A stretch of 64,000 nucleotides of DNA. Source: Thermococcus sp. P6 (GTDB taxonomy: Archaea; Methanobacteriota_B; Thermococci; Thermococcales; Thermococcaceae). Where the stretch lies: assembly GCF_002214525.1 (NCBI RefSeq), contig NZ_CP015104.1, positions 744,001 through 808,000 on the forward strand, given 5' to 3'. Under the pieces are notes generated by a model. That model was given only the letters and a program-made list of their open reading frames with translations. It ran no database searches and was not told where the DNA came from. A program made the position numbers and the translations under genes. Positions 18,573-27,204 of the stretch are shown one piece after another; position 1 is the first letter of the stretch; every line of letters begins with the position of its first letter.

Positions 18573-19160
18573 ATGATAAGGAAGGTCAAGCCCGAGATCA
18601 GAACGGTCGGTTTCGACGACGGGACGTTCTCCTTTTCCTCCAAACTGAGGGGAGAAAAGACAATCCTTATTGGGGTCGTTATGAAGGGCTCCCGGGAGGT
18701 TGTTGGGGTCCTCTCGCGCTGGATAACTGTTGACGGAAGGGACGCCACGGACAGGATAATCGAGGCGGTGAAGTACTCCCGCTTCAGGGATCTGAGGGTG
18801 ATACTCCTGAAGGGCATAACCTACGCGGGTTTCAACGTCGTGGATCTGGAGAGGCTCCATTCCGAGACGGGTCTGCCCGTGGTGGTCGTGGTGAGGAAGA
18901 GACCCAACATCGGGGCCATGGAAAGGGCACTGAGGAAACACTTCAGGGATGCCGGGGAGAGGATAGCGCTCCTGAAAAAGGCACCGCCCCTGATTGAGCT
19001 CCTTCCGGAAAGACTCTACATTCAGGCGGTCGGAATAGAGACCGGGAAGGCTTCCGAGGTGGTGAGGACCACAACCAGAACCGGACTGATTCCCGAACCC
19101 CTGAGGCTGGCCCACATGATAGCCAGCGCCGTCATGACGGGCGAGAGCACGAAGGAGTAG
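18573..19160 (+). CDS. DUF99 (UPF0215) family protein
   Basis: About 195 residues. Conserved DUF99 features are [43 protein letters not shown] and the C-terminal [20 protein letters not shown]. The fold is thought to resemble endonuclease V, and members have been linked to DNA repair nuclease activity; I cannot confirm activity here. Start is ATG 18573 after GAGAGGTG, although the frame is open to 18495. Followed 1 bp later by the promoter of a C/D sRNA. Confidence 0.82.
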   Translation: MIRKVKPEIRTVGFDDGTFSFSSKLRGEKTILIGVVMKGSREVVGVLSRWITVDGRDATDRIIEAVKYSRFRDLRVILLKGITYAGFNVVDLERLHSETGLPVVVVVRKRPNIGAMERALRKHFRDAGERIALLKKAPPLIELLPERLYIQAVGIETGKASEVVRTTTRTGLIPEPLRLAHMIASAVMTGESTKE

Positions 19161-19191
19161 GTTTATAAGCCCCGGGAGAAAATTGAAGAAA

Positions 19192-19253
19192 GACCGATGA
19201 TGGCAACAGGGTAGCTACCGAACTTGATGTGGAGGCCGTTCCAGTCTGAGGTC
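19192..19253 (+). ncRNA. Box C/D guide sRNA
   Basis: A 62-nt locus with terminal stem GACC (19192-19195) and GGTC (19250-19253). Box C-like ATGATGG (19197-19203), D'-like CCGA (19218-19221), C'-like TTGATGT (19224-19230) and D box CTGA (19246-19249) are in the right order and spacing. A TATA box GTTTATAAGC (19161-19170) lies about 26 bp upstream, just where it should. The D' guide before 19218 is complementary to AGCUACCCUG, which I associate with the archaeal 23S peptidyl-transferase region. The D guide target is not recognised. The 3' end touches the convergent usp stop codon. Confidence 0.75.
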
Positions 19254-20088
19254 ACTCGCAGGGCACCAGCAGTACTGGTACCGTTGAGTCCCGCATCACT
19301 CTTTCCGCGGTGCTTCCGAGGAGCAGGTCCTTCAGGAAGCTTCTGCCCTTCTTGCCGATGACTATCAGCGTGGCGTTCTTCGCAAGGGCGGTTCCTATTA
19401 TGGACTGACTCGCGCTGCCCACGAAAACCTCAGCGTCAAAGGGGGCCTTCAAGCCCTTTGCGGACTTCTCGAGGTTAGCCTTCGCGAGCTTTATGTTGTG
19501 CTCGAGCTCCTCAATTTTGCCGTAGTCCACGGAATGGAGGAGTATTCCCCCCTCTATACGGTCCTCAAACATCTTCAAGGTCTTTATTATCTTTATAGAG
19601 CACTTCGAGAAGTCCAGGGCAACCAGCGGACGTTTTAGAATCCCGGAGCAGTCGGCCGATGGCTCAAATCCGTCATCCTTCTTCCTGTACTTCAGGAAAA
19701 GCACCGGCTTCCTGGTGGCCCGGGCGAGGTTGGAGGCGGTGCTTCCCATAAACATGGTCCTCCAGATGTTCTCACCAACGCTTGGAACGACCACGAGGTC
19801 GACCTTCTTCTCCTCCGTCACCTCGGCTATCTCCATGGAGGGGACGCCTATCCTAACGATGGGAACGACTTTAACGCCCTCACCGCCGATCTCCCCGGCG
19901 AGCTTCTCGAGTTTCTCGCGGTACACTTCCTCAAGCTCGAAGGCCTCGAACTCGGCGATGGTTATGTCAATGACGTGAACGAGGTATACCTCCCTGACTC
20001 CCGCGGGAATTAGCTTCGGAACACACGTGCGCAGGGCATGGAGGGAAACCTCCGAAAAGTCGGTCGGATAGAGCACCTTCTCAAACAT
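19252..20088 (-). CDS. Tandem universal stress protein (UspA)
   Basis: 278 residues made of two Usp domains. The first ([20 protein letters not shown] to about 145) ends in [21 protein letters not shown]. The second ([13 protein letters not shown] to the end) ends in [22 protein letters not shown]. Both keep the G-x2-G-x9-G(S/T) ATP-binding pattern, the first in degenerate form. The start ATG 20088 has GAGGTG upstream; the long frame to 20343 is not coding upstream, as it overlaps gcvT. Role in stress is by family only. Confidence 0.88.
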   Translation of the reverse strand: MFEKVLYPTDFSEVSLHALRTCVPKLIPAGVREVYLVHVIDITIAEFEAFELEEVYREKLEKLAGEIGGEGVKVVPIVRIGVPSMEIAEVTEEKKVDLVVVPSVGENIWRTMFMGSTASNLARATRKPVLFLKYRKKDDGFEPSADCSGILKRPLVALDFSKCSIKIIKTLKMFEDRIEGGILLHSVDYGKIEELEHNIKLAKANLEKSAKGLKAPFDAEVFVGSASQSIIGTALAKNATLIVIGKKGRSFLKDLLLGSTAERVMRDSTVPVLLVPCE

Positions 20089-20190
20089 TCTGAACACCTC
20101 AGTATTAATCTGGGCATCAATGTTATTAAAGCTACCCCCTCGATTGGAAAGGATTATAACGGGAGGGACAAAGTCCCAACGGTGATGGCC

Positions 20191-21387
20191 ATGGTCAAGA
20201 GGGTTCACATCTTCGACTGGCACAGGGAGAACGCCCGGAAGGTTGAGGAGTTCGCGGGCTGGGAGATGCCCATCTGGTATTCGAGCATAAAGGAGGAGCA
20301 TATGGCCGTTAGAAACGGTGTCGGAATCTTCGACGTTTCTCACATGGGGGAGTTCATATTCAGGGGAAAGGACGCGCTCGAGTTCCTTCAGTACGTCACG
20401 ACCAACGACGTTTCGAAACCCCCGGCGATAAGCGGGACCTACACGCTCGTCCTCAACGAGAGGGGAGCGGTAAAGGACGAAACCCTCGTCTTCAACATGG
20501 GCGACGACACCTACATGATGGTCTGCGACAGCGACGCCTTCGAGAAGCTCGAGGCGTGGTTCAAAGCCATAAAGGGTGGAATTGAGAGGTTCGGTGAGCT
20601 CGACCTTGAGATAGAGAACAAAACCTACGACATGGCCATGTTCTCGATACAGGGGCCGAAGGCGAGGGATCTGGCAAAAGACCTCTTCGGCATAGATATA
20701 AACGAACTCTGGTGGTTCCAGGCGAAGGAGGTCGAGCTCGATGGAATTAAGATGCTCCTCTCAAGGAGCGGTTACACGGGAGAGAACGGCTTCGAGGTCT
20801 ATTTTGAGGACGTGAATCCCCACCACCCGGACCCGGCTAAAAGGGGAAAACCTGAGAAAGCCCTGCACGTCTGGAAGACGATCCTCGAGGCCGGCGAAGA
20901 GTACGGGATAAAGCCCGCCGGGCTGGGTGCGAGGGACACCCTCAGACTGGAGGCGGGTTACACCCTCTACGGCAACGAGACGAAGGAACTCCAGCTTCTG
21001 AGCACGGACGTGGACGAGGTAACGCCGCTCCAGGCCAACCTCGACTTCGCCCTCTTCTGGGACAAGGAGTTCATAGGAAAGGAAGCCCTCCTGAAGCAGA
21101 GGGGGAGGGGACTGCCGAGCAGGATGGTGCACTTCAGGATGGTCGACAGGGGAATCCCGAGGGCCGGCTACCGGGTGTACGCGGAAGGAAGGGAAATCGG
21201 AGAGGTTACGAGCGGAACGATGTCCCCCCTGCTCGGGATCGGGATAGGAATAGCCTTCGTCAAACCCGAGTACGCAAAACCGGGGCTGGAAATCGAGATA
21301 GAGGTGAGAGGACAGAGAAAGAAGGCCCTAACGGTGGCTCCGCCCTTCTACGACCCCAAAAAGTACGGGGCCTTCAGGGAGGAGTGA
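20191..21387 (+). CDS. gcvT: Aminomethyltransferase, glycine cleavage T-protein
   Basis: 398 residues. It releases ammonia from the aminomethyl lipoyl H-protein and passes the one-carbon unit to the tetrahydropterin. Family motifs are [74 protein letters not shown] and the C-terminal [22 protein letters not shown] choose ATG 20191 because GGTG is 6 bases upstream and [10 protein letters not shown] fits Pyrococcus GcvT; ATG 20185 is possible. The gcvH and gcvP genes are not in the window. Confidence 0.93.
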   Translation: MVKRVHIFDWHRENARKVEEFAGWEMPIWYSSIKEEHMAVRNGVGIFDVSHMGEFIFRGKDALEFLQYVTTNDVSKPPAISGTYTLVLNERGAVKDETLVFNMGDDTYMMVCDSDAFEKLEAWFKAIKGGIERFGELDLEIENKTYDMAMFSIQGPKARDLAKDLFGIDINELWWFQAKEVELDGIKMLLSRSGYTGENGFEVYFEDVNPHHPDPAKRGKPEKALHVWKTILEAGEEYGIKPAGLGARDTLRLEAGYTLYGNETKELQLLSTDVDEVTPLQANLDFALFWDKEFIGKEALLKQRGRGLPSRMVHFRMVDRGIPRAGYRVYAEGREIGEVTSGTMSPLLGIGIGIAFVKPEYAKPGLEIEIEVRGQRKKALTVAPPFYDPKKYGAFREE

Positions 21388-21428
21388 TCCACCAGAAAAT
21401 TTTTATTCTTCCCCTCATCCCCTCGATC

Positions 21429-22253
21429 ATGGCGAGAAAACACGCCTTGGGTGCGATACTGCTCTGGTCGACCGTGGCGAGCGCTTTTAAGGTATCGCTG
21501 CGCTATCTAAGTCCAATCCAGCTCCTCTTCTACGCTTCCCTGACTTCCCTGATCCTCTTCGGGACGCTCTACATCCGCGATTTCTCGCTCAGAAGGGACA
21601 ACCTTCGCTCGGCCTATCTGGGCCTTATAAACCCTCTGCTTTACTACCTCGTCCTCTTCTCGGCCTACGACAGGCTGCCCGCTCAGGAGGCTCAGGCTCT
21701 CAACTACACATGGCCCCTGATCCTAATCCTCCTATCGATCCCCCTTACCGGCGGGAAACCCGGCGCGAGGGGAATCCTCGGTTCACTCGTGGGTTTCAGC
21801 GGGGCCCTCGTGGTGGCAACCGGAGGCAACGTCACCGGCCTGAACTTCGCGGATCCAGCCGGCGTGGCCCTCGGCCTCGGAAGTGCCGTGATCTGGGCAT
21901 CCTACTGGATCCTCAACCTGCGCGACGGGAGGCCCCTCGTCGAGAAGATGTTCTGGAACTTCCTCTTCGGCTTCGCCTACGTCTCAGCGGGACTGTACAT
22001 CGTGGGTTTTACCCTTCCTCCCGTTGAGGGCCTCCTCGGAGCCGTCTACGTCGGCCTCTTCGAGATGGGCGTTACCTTCCTCCTCTGGTACAGGGCCCTC
22101 GAGGACGATACGACCTTTGCGTCGAACCTCGCCTACCTCGTGCCCTTCCTCAGTTTGCTCTTCATAGCCCTCATCGTGGGGGAGAGCATCGAGCCCACAA
22201 CGGTCCTCGGTCTGGCGATGATAATAGCGGGCATAATCATCGGCAGGGGATAG
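21429..22253 (+). CDS. EamA-family (DMT superfamily) transporter
   Basis: About 274 residues with ten hydrophobic segments in two five-helix EamA repeats (LLWSTVASAFKVSLRYL; later GVALGLGSAVIWASYWIL and FEMGVTFLLWYRALEDD). Likely exports or imports a small metabolite; the substrate is unknown. A TATA-like AAAATTTTTATTC (about 21396-21408) lies 25-27 bp before ATG 21429 and no ribosome site is seen, so the mRNA is probably leaderless. Confidence 0.85.
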   Translation: MARKHALGAILLWSTVASAFKVSLRYLSPIQLLFYASLTSLILFGTLYIRDFSLRRDNLRSAYLGLINPLLYYLVLFSAYDRLPAQEAQALNYTWPLILILLSIPLTGGKPGARGILGSLVGFSGALVVATGGNVTGLNFADPAGVALGLGSAVIWASYWILNLRDGRPLVEKMFWNFLFGFAYVSAGLYIVGFTLPPVEGLLGAVYVGLFEMGVTFLLWYRALEDDTTFASNLAYLVPFLSLLFIALIVGESIEPTTVLGLAMIIAGIIIGRG

Positions 22254-22291
22254 CAAAACTTATAAACCTGTCACGATAGGTTAAGCCGGAT

Positions 22292-22431
22292 GGGGGCGTG
22301 GTGTAGCCTGGTCCATCATCGCGGGCTCCAGAGGTATGAGGACTTGCGGGTTTGCTGATTGGGGATGAGCCTTTGGAGCTCTGACCCGGAGAAACCCGCG
22401 GACCGGGGTTCAAATCCCCGCGCCCCCACCA
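22292..22431 (+). tRNA. tRNA-Trp (CCA) with intron, genome-encoded CCA tail
   Basis: The acceptor stem GGGGGCG pairs with CGCCCCC. The anticodon stem GCGGG/CCCGC encloses loop CU-CCA-GA, split after position 37. The T arm is CGGGG-TTCAAAT-CCCCG, then A73 and encoded CCA (22429-22431). Exon 1 is 22292-22331 and exon 2 is 22394-22428. The bulge-helix-bulge is CTCC (22326-22329) paired with GGAG (22388-22391), with 3-base bulges AGA and AAA, as cut by archaeal splicing endonuclease. Confidence 0.95.
22332..22393 (+). ncRNA. tRNA-Trp intron carrying a box C/D guide RNA
   Basis: The 62-nt intron contains C-like ATGAGGA (22336-22342), D' CTGA (22355-22358), C'-like ATGAG and D CTGA (22381-22384). 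The D guide pairs with the anticodon region GGCUCCAGA so that the fifth base before box D faces C34. The D' guide GCGGGUUU pairs with AAACCCGC of exon 2 so that the fifth base faces position 39. This matches the known euryarchaeal system in which the tRNA-Trp intron guides 2'-O-methylation of its own positions 34 and 39. Confidence 0.9.
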
Positions 22432-22505
22432 GAACGCTCTTCTAACGCGACTCAAAAACGGAAGTCTTATTAACTTCGGTTTACAAAAATTAGCGGGTGA
22501 TACCC

Positions 22506-22742
22506 GTGGAGGAGCCCGTTAGGATCGGACATGACCGGTTCCTTATAGGGGAGGGAGAAACTGCCAGAAGGGAGCTCCGGGTTGTTAAGGTAAGCGATGA
22601 TGTGATACAGGTTCAGGAGGAGGTTCACGGGATTATAGCGCTCGTGGGCGCCAGTTCGAGCGTCAACATAAAGAAGGAGGAGCTCAAGAAGCTGATTCAG
22701 GTGGCCAAAGAGGACTTCGGATGGAGTGATATCTGCGAGTGA
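22506..22742 (+). CDS. Small conserved protein of unknown function
   Basis: 78 residues from GTG 22506, chosen because GGGTGAT lies just upstream (GTG 22497 is inside that site). Acidic, soluble, beta-rich then helical: EEPVRIGHDRFLIGEGE, RRELRVVKVSDDVIQVQEEVHGIIALVG, then LKKLIQVAKEDFGWSDI. Not recognised. It lies between tRNA-Trp and fbp with its own AT-rich upstream stretch (CTTATTAAC at about 22466). Confidence 0.6.
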   Translation: MEEPVRIGHDRFLIGEGETARRELRVVKVSDDVIQVQEEVHGIIALVGASSSVNIKKEELKKLIQVAKEDFGWSDICE

Positions 22743-22768
22743 TTTCTCCTTTTTGCCTTCTTAATGCG

Positions 22769-22785
22769 TATCATCGATGGTGATA
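22769..22785. promoter_or_regulatory. Thermococcales glycolytic motif (Tgr site) upstream of the fbp TATA box
   Basis: TATCAT-CGATG-GTGATA matches the known TATCAC-N5-GTGATA motif with one change. It ends 6 bp before the TATA box (TTTTATAAAC, 22792-22801). For the Tgr/TrmBL1 regulator, a site upstream of BRE/TATA is the activating arrangement used for gluconeogenic genes, in keeping with fbp. Confidence 0.85.
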
Positions 22786-22831
22786 TTAACGTTTTATAAA
22801 CATAAAAGTGTTGAGTTACTCGGGGATGGCG

Positions 22832-23959
22832 ATGGCTGCTGGGGACAGGATAACCATCAGCGTTATAAAGGCCGATATCGGCGGCTGGCCCGGGCATTCG
22901 AGGGTCCACCCCCAGCTCGTTGAGGTTGCTGAGGAGGTTCTCGGAAGGGCCCGGAAGGAGGGGAGGATAATAGACTTCTACGTGGCCACGTGCGGCGACG
23001 ACCTTCAGCTCATAACGACCCACGATAAGGGAACCGACAGTCCAGAGGTCCACGGGCTGGCGTGGGAAACCTTTGAAGAGGCAACGGGAGTAGCCAAGGA
23101 GCTCGGCCTCTACGGTGCGGGTCAGGATCTCCTGAAGGACGCCTTCAGCGGCAACATAAGGGGAATGGGACCCGGAGTGGCGGAGATGGAGATAACCCTG
23201 AGGAAGAGCGAGCCCGTCGTTACCTTCCACATGGACAAGACCGAACCGGGGGCCTTCAACCTCCCCTTGTTCAGGATGTTCGCCGATCCCTTTAACACGG
23301 CCGGGCTCGTGATAGATCCAGCCATGCACATGGGCTTCCGCTTTGAGGTCTGGGACATAATGGAGCACAGGAGGGTAATTCTGAGGGCCCCCGAGGAGCT
23401 CTACGACCTTCTGGCCCTCATAGGGGCGAAGAGCCGTTACGTCATCAAGAGGGTTTTCCCGAAGGAGGGGCACAGAATAGCGAAGGACGAACCGGTCGCC
23501 GTTGTAAGCACGGAAAAGCTCTACCAGATAGCCGGCGAGTACGTTGGGAAGGACGATCCCGTGGCCATAGTGAGGGCCCAGAGCGGTCTTCCGGCCCTTG
23601 GAGAGGTCCTTGAGCCCTTCGCCTTCCCGCACCTCGTCAGCGGGTGGATGCGCGGGAGCCACAACGGTCCGATAATGCCCGTTCCGATGAGGATGGCCAA
23701 CCCGACCCGCTTCGACGGTCCACCGAGGGTCGTTGCCCTCGGCTGGCAGATAAGCCCGGAGGGAACGCTCGTCGGCCCCGTGGATCTGTTCGACGACCCG
23801 GCCTTCGACGAGGCCCGGCGGAAGGCCCTCGAGATAGCGGACTACATGCGCAGACACGGGCCCTTCGAACCCCACAGGCTCCCGATGGAGGACATGGAGT
23901 ACACCACCCTTCCGGGGGTTCTCGAGAGACTCGGCGACAGGTTCGAACCCATCGAGTGA
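22832..23959 (+). CDS. fbp: Fructose-1,6-bisphosphatase, class V (archaeal FBP aldolase/phosphatase)
   Basis: 375 residues, the same length as the T. kodakarensis enzyme. Key features are [19 protein letters not shown], the metal-site region [44 protein letters not shown] and [13 protein letters not shown]. Mg-dependent; makes fructose 6-phosphate for gluconeogenesis and, in many archaea, also condenses triose phosphates. Upstream in-frame starts (GTG 22808, ATG 22826) exist, but the TATA box at 22792-22801 places the transcript start near 22820. Followed by a T-rich stretch (23961-23979). Confidence 0.95.
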   Translation: MAAGDRITISVIKADIGGWPGHSRVHPQLVEVAEEVLGRARKEGRIIDFYVATCGDDLQLITTHDKGTDSPEVHGLAWETFEEATGVAKELGLYGAGQDLLKDAFSGNIRGMGPGVAEMEITLRKSEPVVTFHMDKTEPGAFNLPLFRMFADPFNTAGLVIDPAMHMGFRFEVWDIMEHRRVILRAPEELYDLLALIGAKSRYVIKRVFPKEGHRIAKDEPVAVVSTEKLYQIAGEYVGKDDPVAIVRAQSGLPALGEVLEPFAFPHLVSGWMRGSHNGPIMPVPMRMANPTRFDGPPRVVALGWQISPEGTLVGPVDLFDDPAFDEARRKALEIADYMRRHGPFEPHRLPMEDMEYTTLPGVLERLGDRFEPIE

Positions 23960-24042
23960 TTTTCTTCTTCCCCTTTCGAACACAAAACATTAAAGCCCCG
24001 GCGTGCATTATCCGATATCTACGGAACCGCAGGGTGGTCACA

Positions 24043-25548
24043 ATGGATGAAGAGAAGTTCATTCTTTCTCTCGACGAGGGAACCACCTCGGCAAGGGCGA
24101 TAATCTTCGACGCCGAAGGGAACGTCCGCGGGATGGGTCAGTACGAGTTCCCGCAGTACTACCCCAGACCCGGCTGGGTCGAGCACGACCCGGAGGAGAT
24201 ATGGGAGGCACAGCTGAGGGCCATAAGGACCGCCATGGAGCGGGCAAAAGCCGGAGCCGGCAACATCGAGGCCATGGGCATCACCAACCAGCGCGAGACG
24301 ACCGTAGTATGGGAAAAGAACGGGAGACCCCTCCACAGGGCCATAGTCTGGCAGTGCAGGAGAACGGCCGAAATGATAGAGGAGATAAAGCGGGAGTACG
24401 GCGACGTTATAAAGGAGAAAACCGGTCTGGTTCCGGATGCCTACTTCTCTGCCTCAAAACTGAAATGGCTCCTCGACAACGTTCCGGGCCTCAGGGAACG
24501 GGCCCGTAGGGGAGAGGTTCTCTTCGGAACGGTTGATTCCTTCCTCATCTACCGCCTCACGGGGGAGCACGTTACGGACTACTCCAACGCCTCCCGGACG
24601 ATGCTGTTCAACATCAAAAGGCTCGAGTGGGACGGGGATCTACTCGAGATCTTCGACGTTCCTCAGGAGGTTTTGCCCGAGGTAAGGGAATCGAGCGAGG
24701 TTTACGGTTACACCAGACGGGAACTCCTCGGAAGGGAAATTCCGGTCAGCGGGGACGCTGGAGACCAGCAGGCGGCGCTCTTCGGTCAGGCGGCCTTCGA
24801 TTCGGGTATGGTGAAGGCAACCTACGGAACAGGAAGCTTCATCCTCGCCAACACCGGCAAGACCGTCCGCTATTCCGACAACCTGTTAACGACCATCGCG
24901 TGGGGCCTCAACGGAAGGGTCAGCTACGCCCTCGAGGGGAGCGTTTTCGTAACCGGTGCCGCCGTTCAGTGGCTCCGCGACGGGATAAAGATAATCAAGC
25001 GAGCTTCCGAGACAGAGGAACTCGCCAGACGGCTGGAGAGCAACGAGGGCGTTTACTTCGTTCCGGCCTTCGTCGGGCTGGGGGCACCCTACTGGGACCA
25101 GTTCGCGAGGGGTATGATAATCGGAATAACTCGCGGAACGGGCAGGGAGCACCTCGCAAGGGCAACCCTTGAAGCCATAGCCTACCTGACGAGGGACGTC
25201 ATAGAGGAGATGAGAAAGCTCGTTGGCATAAAGGAGCTGAAGGTCGACGGAGGGGCAACTTCCAACGACTTCCTCCTGCAGTTTCAGGCGGACGTACTGG
25301 GGAGGCGCGTCGTGAGGCCGGTGGTGAAGGAGACGACGGCACTGGGGGCGGCCTATCTGGCCGGCCTTGCGGTGGATTACTGGGAGGGCGTTGATGAGAT
25401 AAGGGGTCTCTGGAAGGCCGAGAGGGTTTTTGAGCCGGAAATGGACGAAGAAACGAGGGAAAGGCTCTACCACAGATGGAAGGAGGCCGTGAAGAGGGCC
25501 CTCGGATGGGCAAAGGTTGTTGAAGGCCAACCTGATGAACATATGTGA
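24043..25548 (+). CDS. glpK: Glycerol kinase
   Basis: 501 residues, FGGY family; phosphorylates glycerol to sn-glycerol 3-phosphate. It has the N-terminal [64 protein letters not shown], and the C-terminal signature [20 protein letters not shown]. Start ATG 24043 follows GGGTGG; the open frame to 23644 lies within fbp on another frame and is not coding. A hairpin (TGAACA-N9-TGTTCA, 25546-25566) overlaps the stop, then a T-run at about 25604-25615 suggests the transcript ends before glpA. Confidence 0.95.
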   Translation: MDEEKFILSLDEGTTSARAIIFDAEGNVRGMGQYEFPQYYPRPGWVEHDPEEIWEAQLRAIRTAMERAKAGAGNIEAMGITNQRETTVVWEKNGRPLHRAIVWQCRRTAEMIEEIKREYGDVIKEKTGLVPDAYFSASKLKWLLDNVPGLRERARRGEVLFGTVDSFLIYRLTGEHVTDYSNASRTMLFNIKRLEWDGDLLEIFDVPQEVLPEVRESSEVYGYTRRELLGREIPVSGDAGDQQAALFGQAAFDSGMVKATYGTGSFILANTGKTVRYSDNLLTTIAWGLNGRVSYALEGSVFVTGAAVQWLRDGIKIIKRASETEELARRLESNEGVYFVPAFVGLGAPYWDQFARGMIIGITRGTGREHLARATLEAIAYLTRDVIEEMRKLVGIKELKVDGGATSNDFLLQFQADVLGRRVVRPVVKETTALGAAYLAGLAVDYWEGVDEIRGLWKAERVFEPEMDEETRERLYHRWKEAVKRALGWAKVVEGQPDEHM

Positions 25549-25651
25549 ACACTGAAATGCTGTTCAATCCTGTCCTATCTTTCAATGCCCAGAAGGGTTC
25601 TTTCCTCCTTTTTTTGCCAAACTTAAGGTTTCAGAAAGCTTTAAAACAGGA

Positions 25652-25669
25652 AACACGATTTTCCGTGTT
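25652..25669. promoter_or_regulatory. Operator-like inverted repeat before the glycerol-3-phosphate dehydrogenase operon
   Basis: AACACG-ATTTTC-CGTGTT is a perfect 6-6-6 inverted repeat placed just downstream of the TATA-like GCTTTAAAAC (25639-25648). It ends 17 bp before the start codon at 25687. This position overlaps the expected transcription start, so a repressor bound here would block polymerase. I find no clear copy before glpK. Confidence 0.55.
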
Positions 25670-25686
25670 AGTTAGGAGGGTGAAGC

Positions 25687-27204
25687 ATGAAGACGAGGAT
25701 TGCCGTTATAGGTGCGGGCGTGGTCGGATCCTCCATAGCCCGGGTTCTCAGCATGTACGAGAACCTCGAGGTCCACCTCATCGAGAAGAACGTTGACGCT
25801 GGCATGGGTGTAAGCAAGGCCAACACGGGCATAATCCACCCGGGTCACGAGGACGATCCCGAAAAATATCCGCTGAGGGCGAAGCTCTGCGTGAAGGGAA
25901 ACAGGCTGTGGTACGACTGGACGAGAGAACTCAGGATACCCATCAGATGGCCGGGCGAGCTTATGATAGCCCTCGAGGAGGAGGACCTGAAGGTCGCGGA
26001 GTACTATCTGGAACTCGCCCGGAAGAACGGGGTTCCGGGTGTAAGGCTCGTTGAGGGAGACGAGCTCCTGAAACTCGAGCCCAACGCCAACCCGAACGCC
26101 GCCGGGGCGCTGTGGGCACCCACGGCCGGCATGATGTCATCACCAACAGCTGCAGTATCTATCGCGGAGAACGCTGTGGACAACGGGGTCAGATTTCATC
26201 CGGAGACGGAGGTAAGGGGAATAGCCGTTGAGGGGGGAGAGGTGAAGGGTGTTGAGACCAGCGCGGGCTTCATAGAGGCGGATATCGTGATAAACGCGGC
26301 GGGTCTCTACGCCGACAGGATCTCCCGAATGGCGGGGGTGGAACACTCAAAGGACGGAACCCCCATCAGGATACGCCCAAGGAGGGGGCAGTACTACATC
26401 TTTGACGACGATGCGGGACCCAAGGTCAGGAGAATAGTTCACCAGACGCCCACGCCGACCACGAAGGGCGTCTACGTCATAACCGAGAACAACGGCGGTG
26501 TGATGATCGGACCCACGGCTGAGGATCTGCCGGAGGAGGCGAAGGAGGACACCTCCACGACCCGGGAGGGACTGGAGTTCGTCTGGAGGATGGCCAAAAA
26601 GCTCGTTAAGGACCTTCCCCCGAGGAGCAGGGTTATAAGAACCTTCGCAGGTCTAAGACCCGAACCACCGGACGGCAGGTGGATAATAGAGGCCTACGAC
26701 GATCCTGCGGGTTTCATAAACGTGGCGGGAATACGCTCCCCGGGACTCACGGCCGCCCCTGCAATAGCCCACTACGTCGTCGACGAGCTGATCGGGAAAG
26801 AGCTTGACGTGAAGCTAACCCCAAAATCCCGGTGGAATCCCTACGGGAAAGCCCTCTGGCTCAAGGCCCTTCCGGAGGAAAAGCGGGCCGAGCTCATAAG
26901 GGAAAACCCGGCCTACGGAAGGGTAGTCTGCATGTGCCGGACGATAACCGAGGGGGACGTACTGCACGCGATAAACAGAATGAAGCGGATGGGGGTCAGG
27001 ACCGTTAGCCTCGAGGGGATAAAACTCAGAACGGGAGCCATGGGCGGAACCTGTCAGGGAAGTTTCTGCCGGGTGAGGATAGCGAGGATAATAGCGAGGG
27101 AAACGGGGGAGCCCCTCTGGAAGGTCACCCATAGGGGGGAGGGAACGGAGTACGGAATCGGCGACGTGAAGGTCCTCCTCAGGGGGGAGAAGGATGAAGA
27201 GTGA
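25687..27204 (+). CDS. glpA: Anaerobic glycerol-3-phosphate dehydrogenase, FAD subunit with BFD-like [2Fe-2S] domain
   Basis: 505 residues. FAD-binding IGAGVVGSSIARVL at the N-terminus, a DAO-fold core with GMGVSKANTGIIHPGH and IRPRRGQYYIFD, and a C-terminal BFD-like domain with four cysteines (CMC at about 415 and CQGSFC at about 455). Oxidises sn-glycerol 3-phosphate to dihydroxyacetone phosphate, passing electrons to the next subunits. Ribosome site GGAGGGTGAAGC precedes ATG 25687. Overlaps the next gene by 11 bp, so the three genes form one operon. Confidence 0.88.
   Translation: MKTRIAVIGAGVVGSSIARVLSMYENLEVHLIEKNVDAGMGVSKANTGIIHPGHEDDPEKYPLRAKLCVKGNRLWYDWTRELRIPIRWPGELMIALEEEDLKVAEYYLELARKNGVPGVRLVEGDELLKLEPNANPNAAGALWAPTAGMMSSPTAAVSIAENAVDNGVRFHPETEVRGIAVEGGEVKGVETSAGFIEADIVINAAGLYADRISRMAGVEHSKDGTPIRIRPRRGQYYIFDDDAGPKVRRIVHQTPTPTTKGVYVITENNGGVMIGPTAEDLPEEAKEDTSTTREGLEFVWRMAKKLVKDLPPRSRVIRTFAGLRPEPPDGRWIIEAYDDPAGFINVAGIRSPGLTAAPAIAHYVVDELIGKELDVKLTPKSRWNPYGKALWLKALPEEKRAELIRENPAYGRVVCMCRTITEGDVLHAINRMKRMGVRTVSLEGIKLRTGAMGGTCQGSFCRVRIARIIARETGEPLWKVTHRGEGTEYGIGDVKVLLRGEKDEE

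Noticed and set aside
20089-20343. Upstream extension of the universal stress protein
   Set aside because: It is antisense to the start of gcvT and has no Usp-like sequence; ATG 20088 has GAGGTG.
22237-22455. Minus-strand open frame across tRNA-Trp
   Set aside because: The tRNA and its intron structure explain this sequence completely.
22697-23983. 428-codon minus-strand open frame over fbp
   Set aside because: It is the antisense shadow of a high-GC gene, with no domain, promoter or ribosome site.
23644-24042. Long open frame in front of glycerol kinase
   Set aside because: Low-complexity Arg/Pro/Gly translation in another frame of fbp; the kinase domain starts at 24043 with its own ribosome site.
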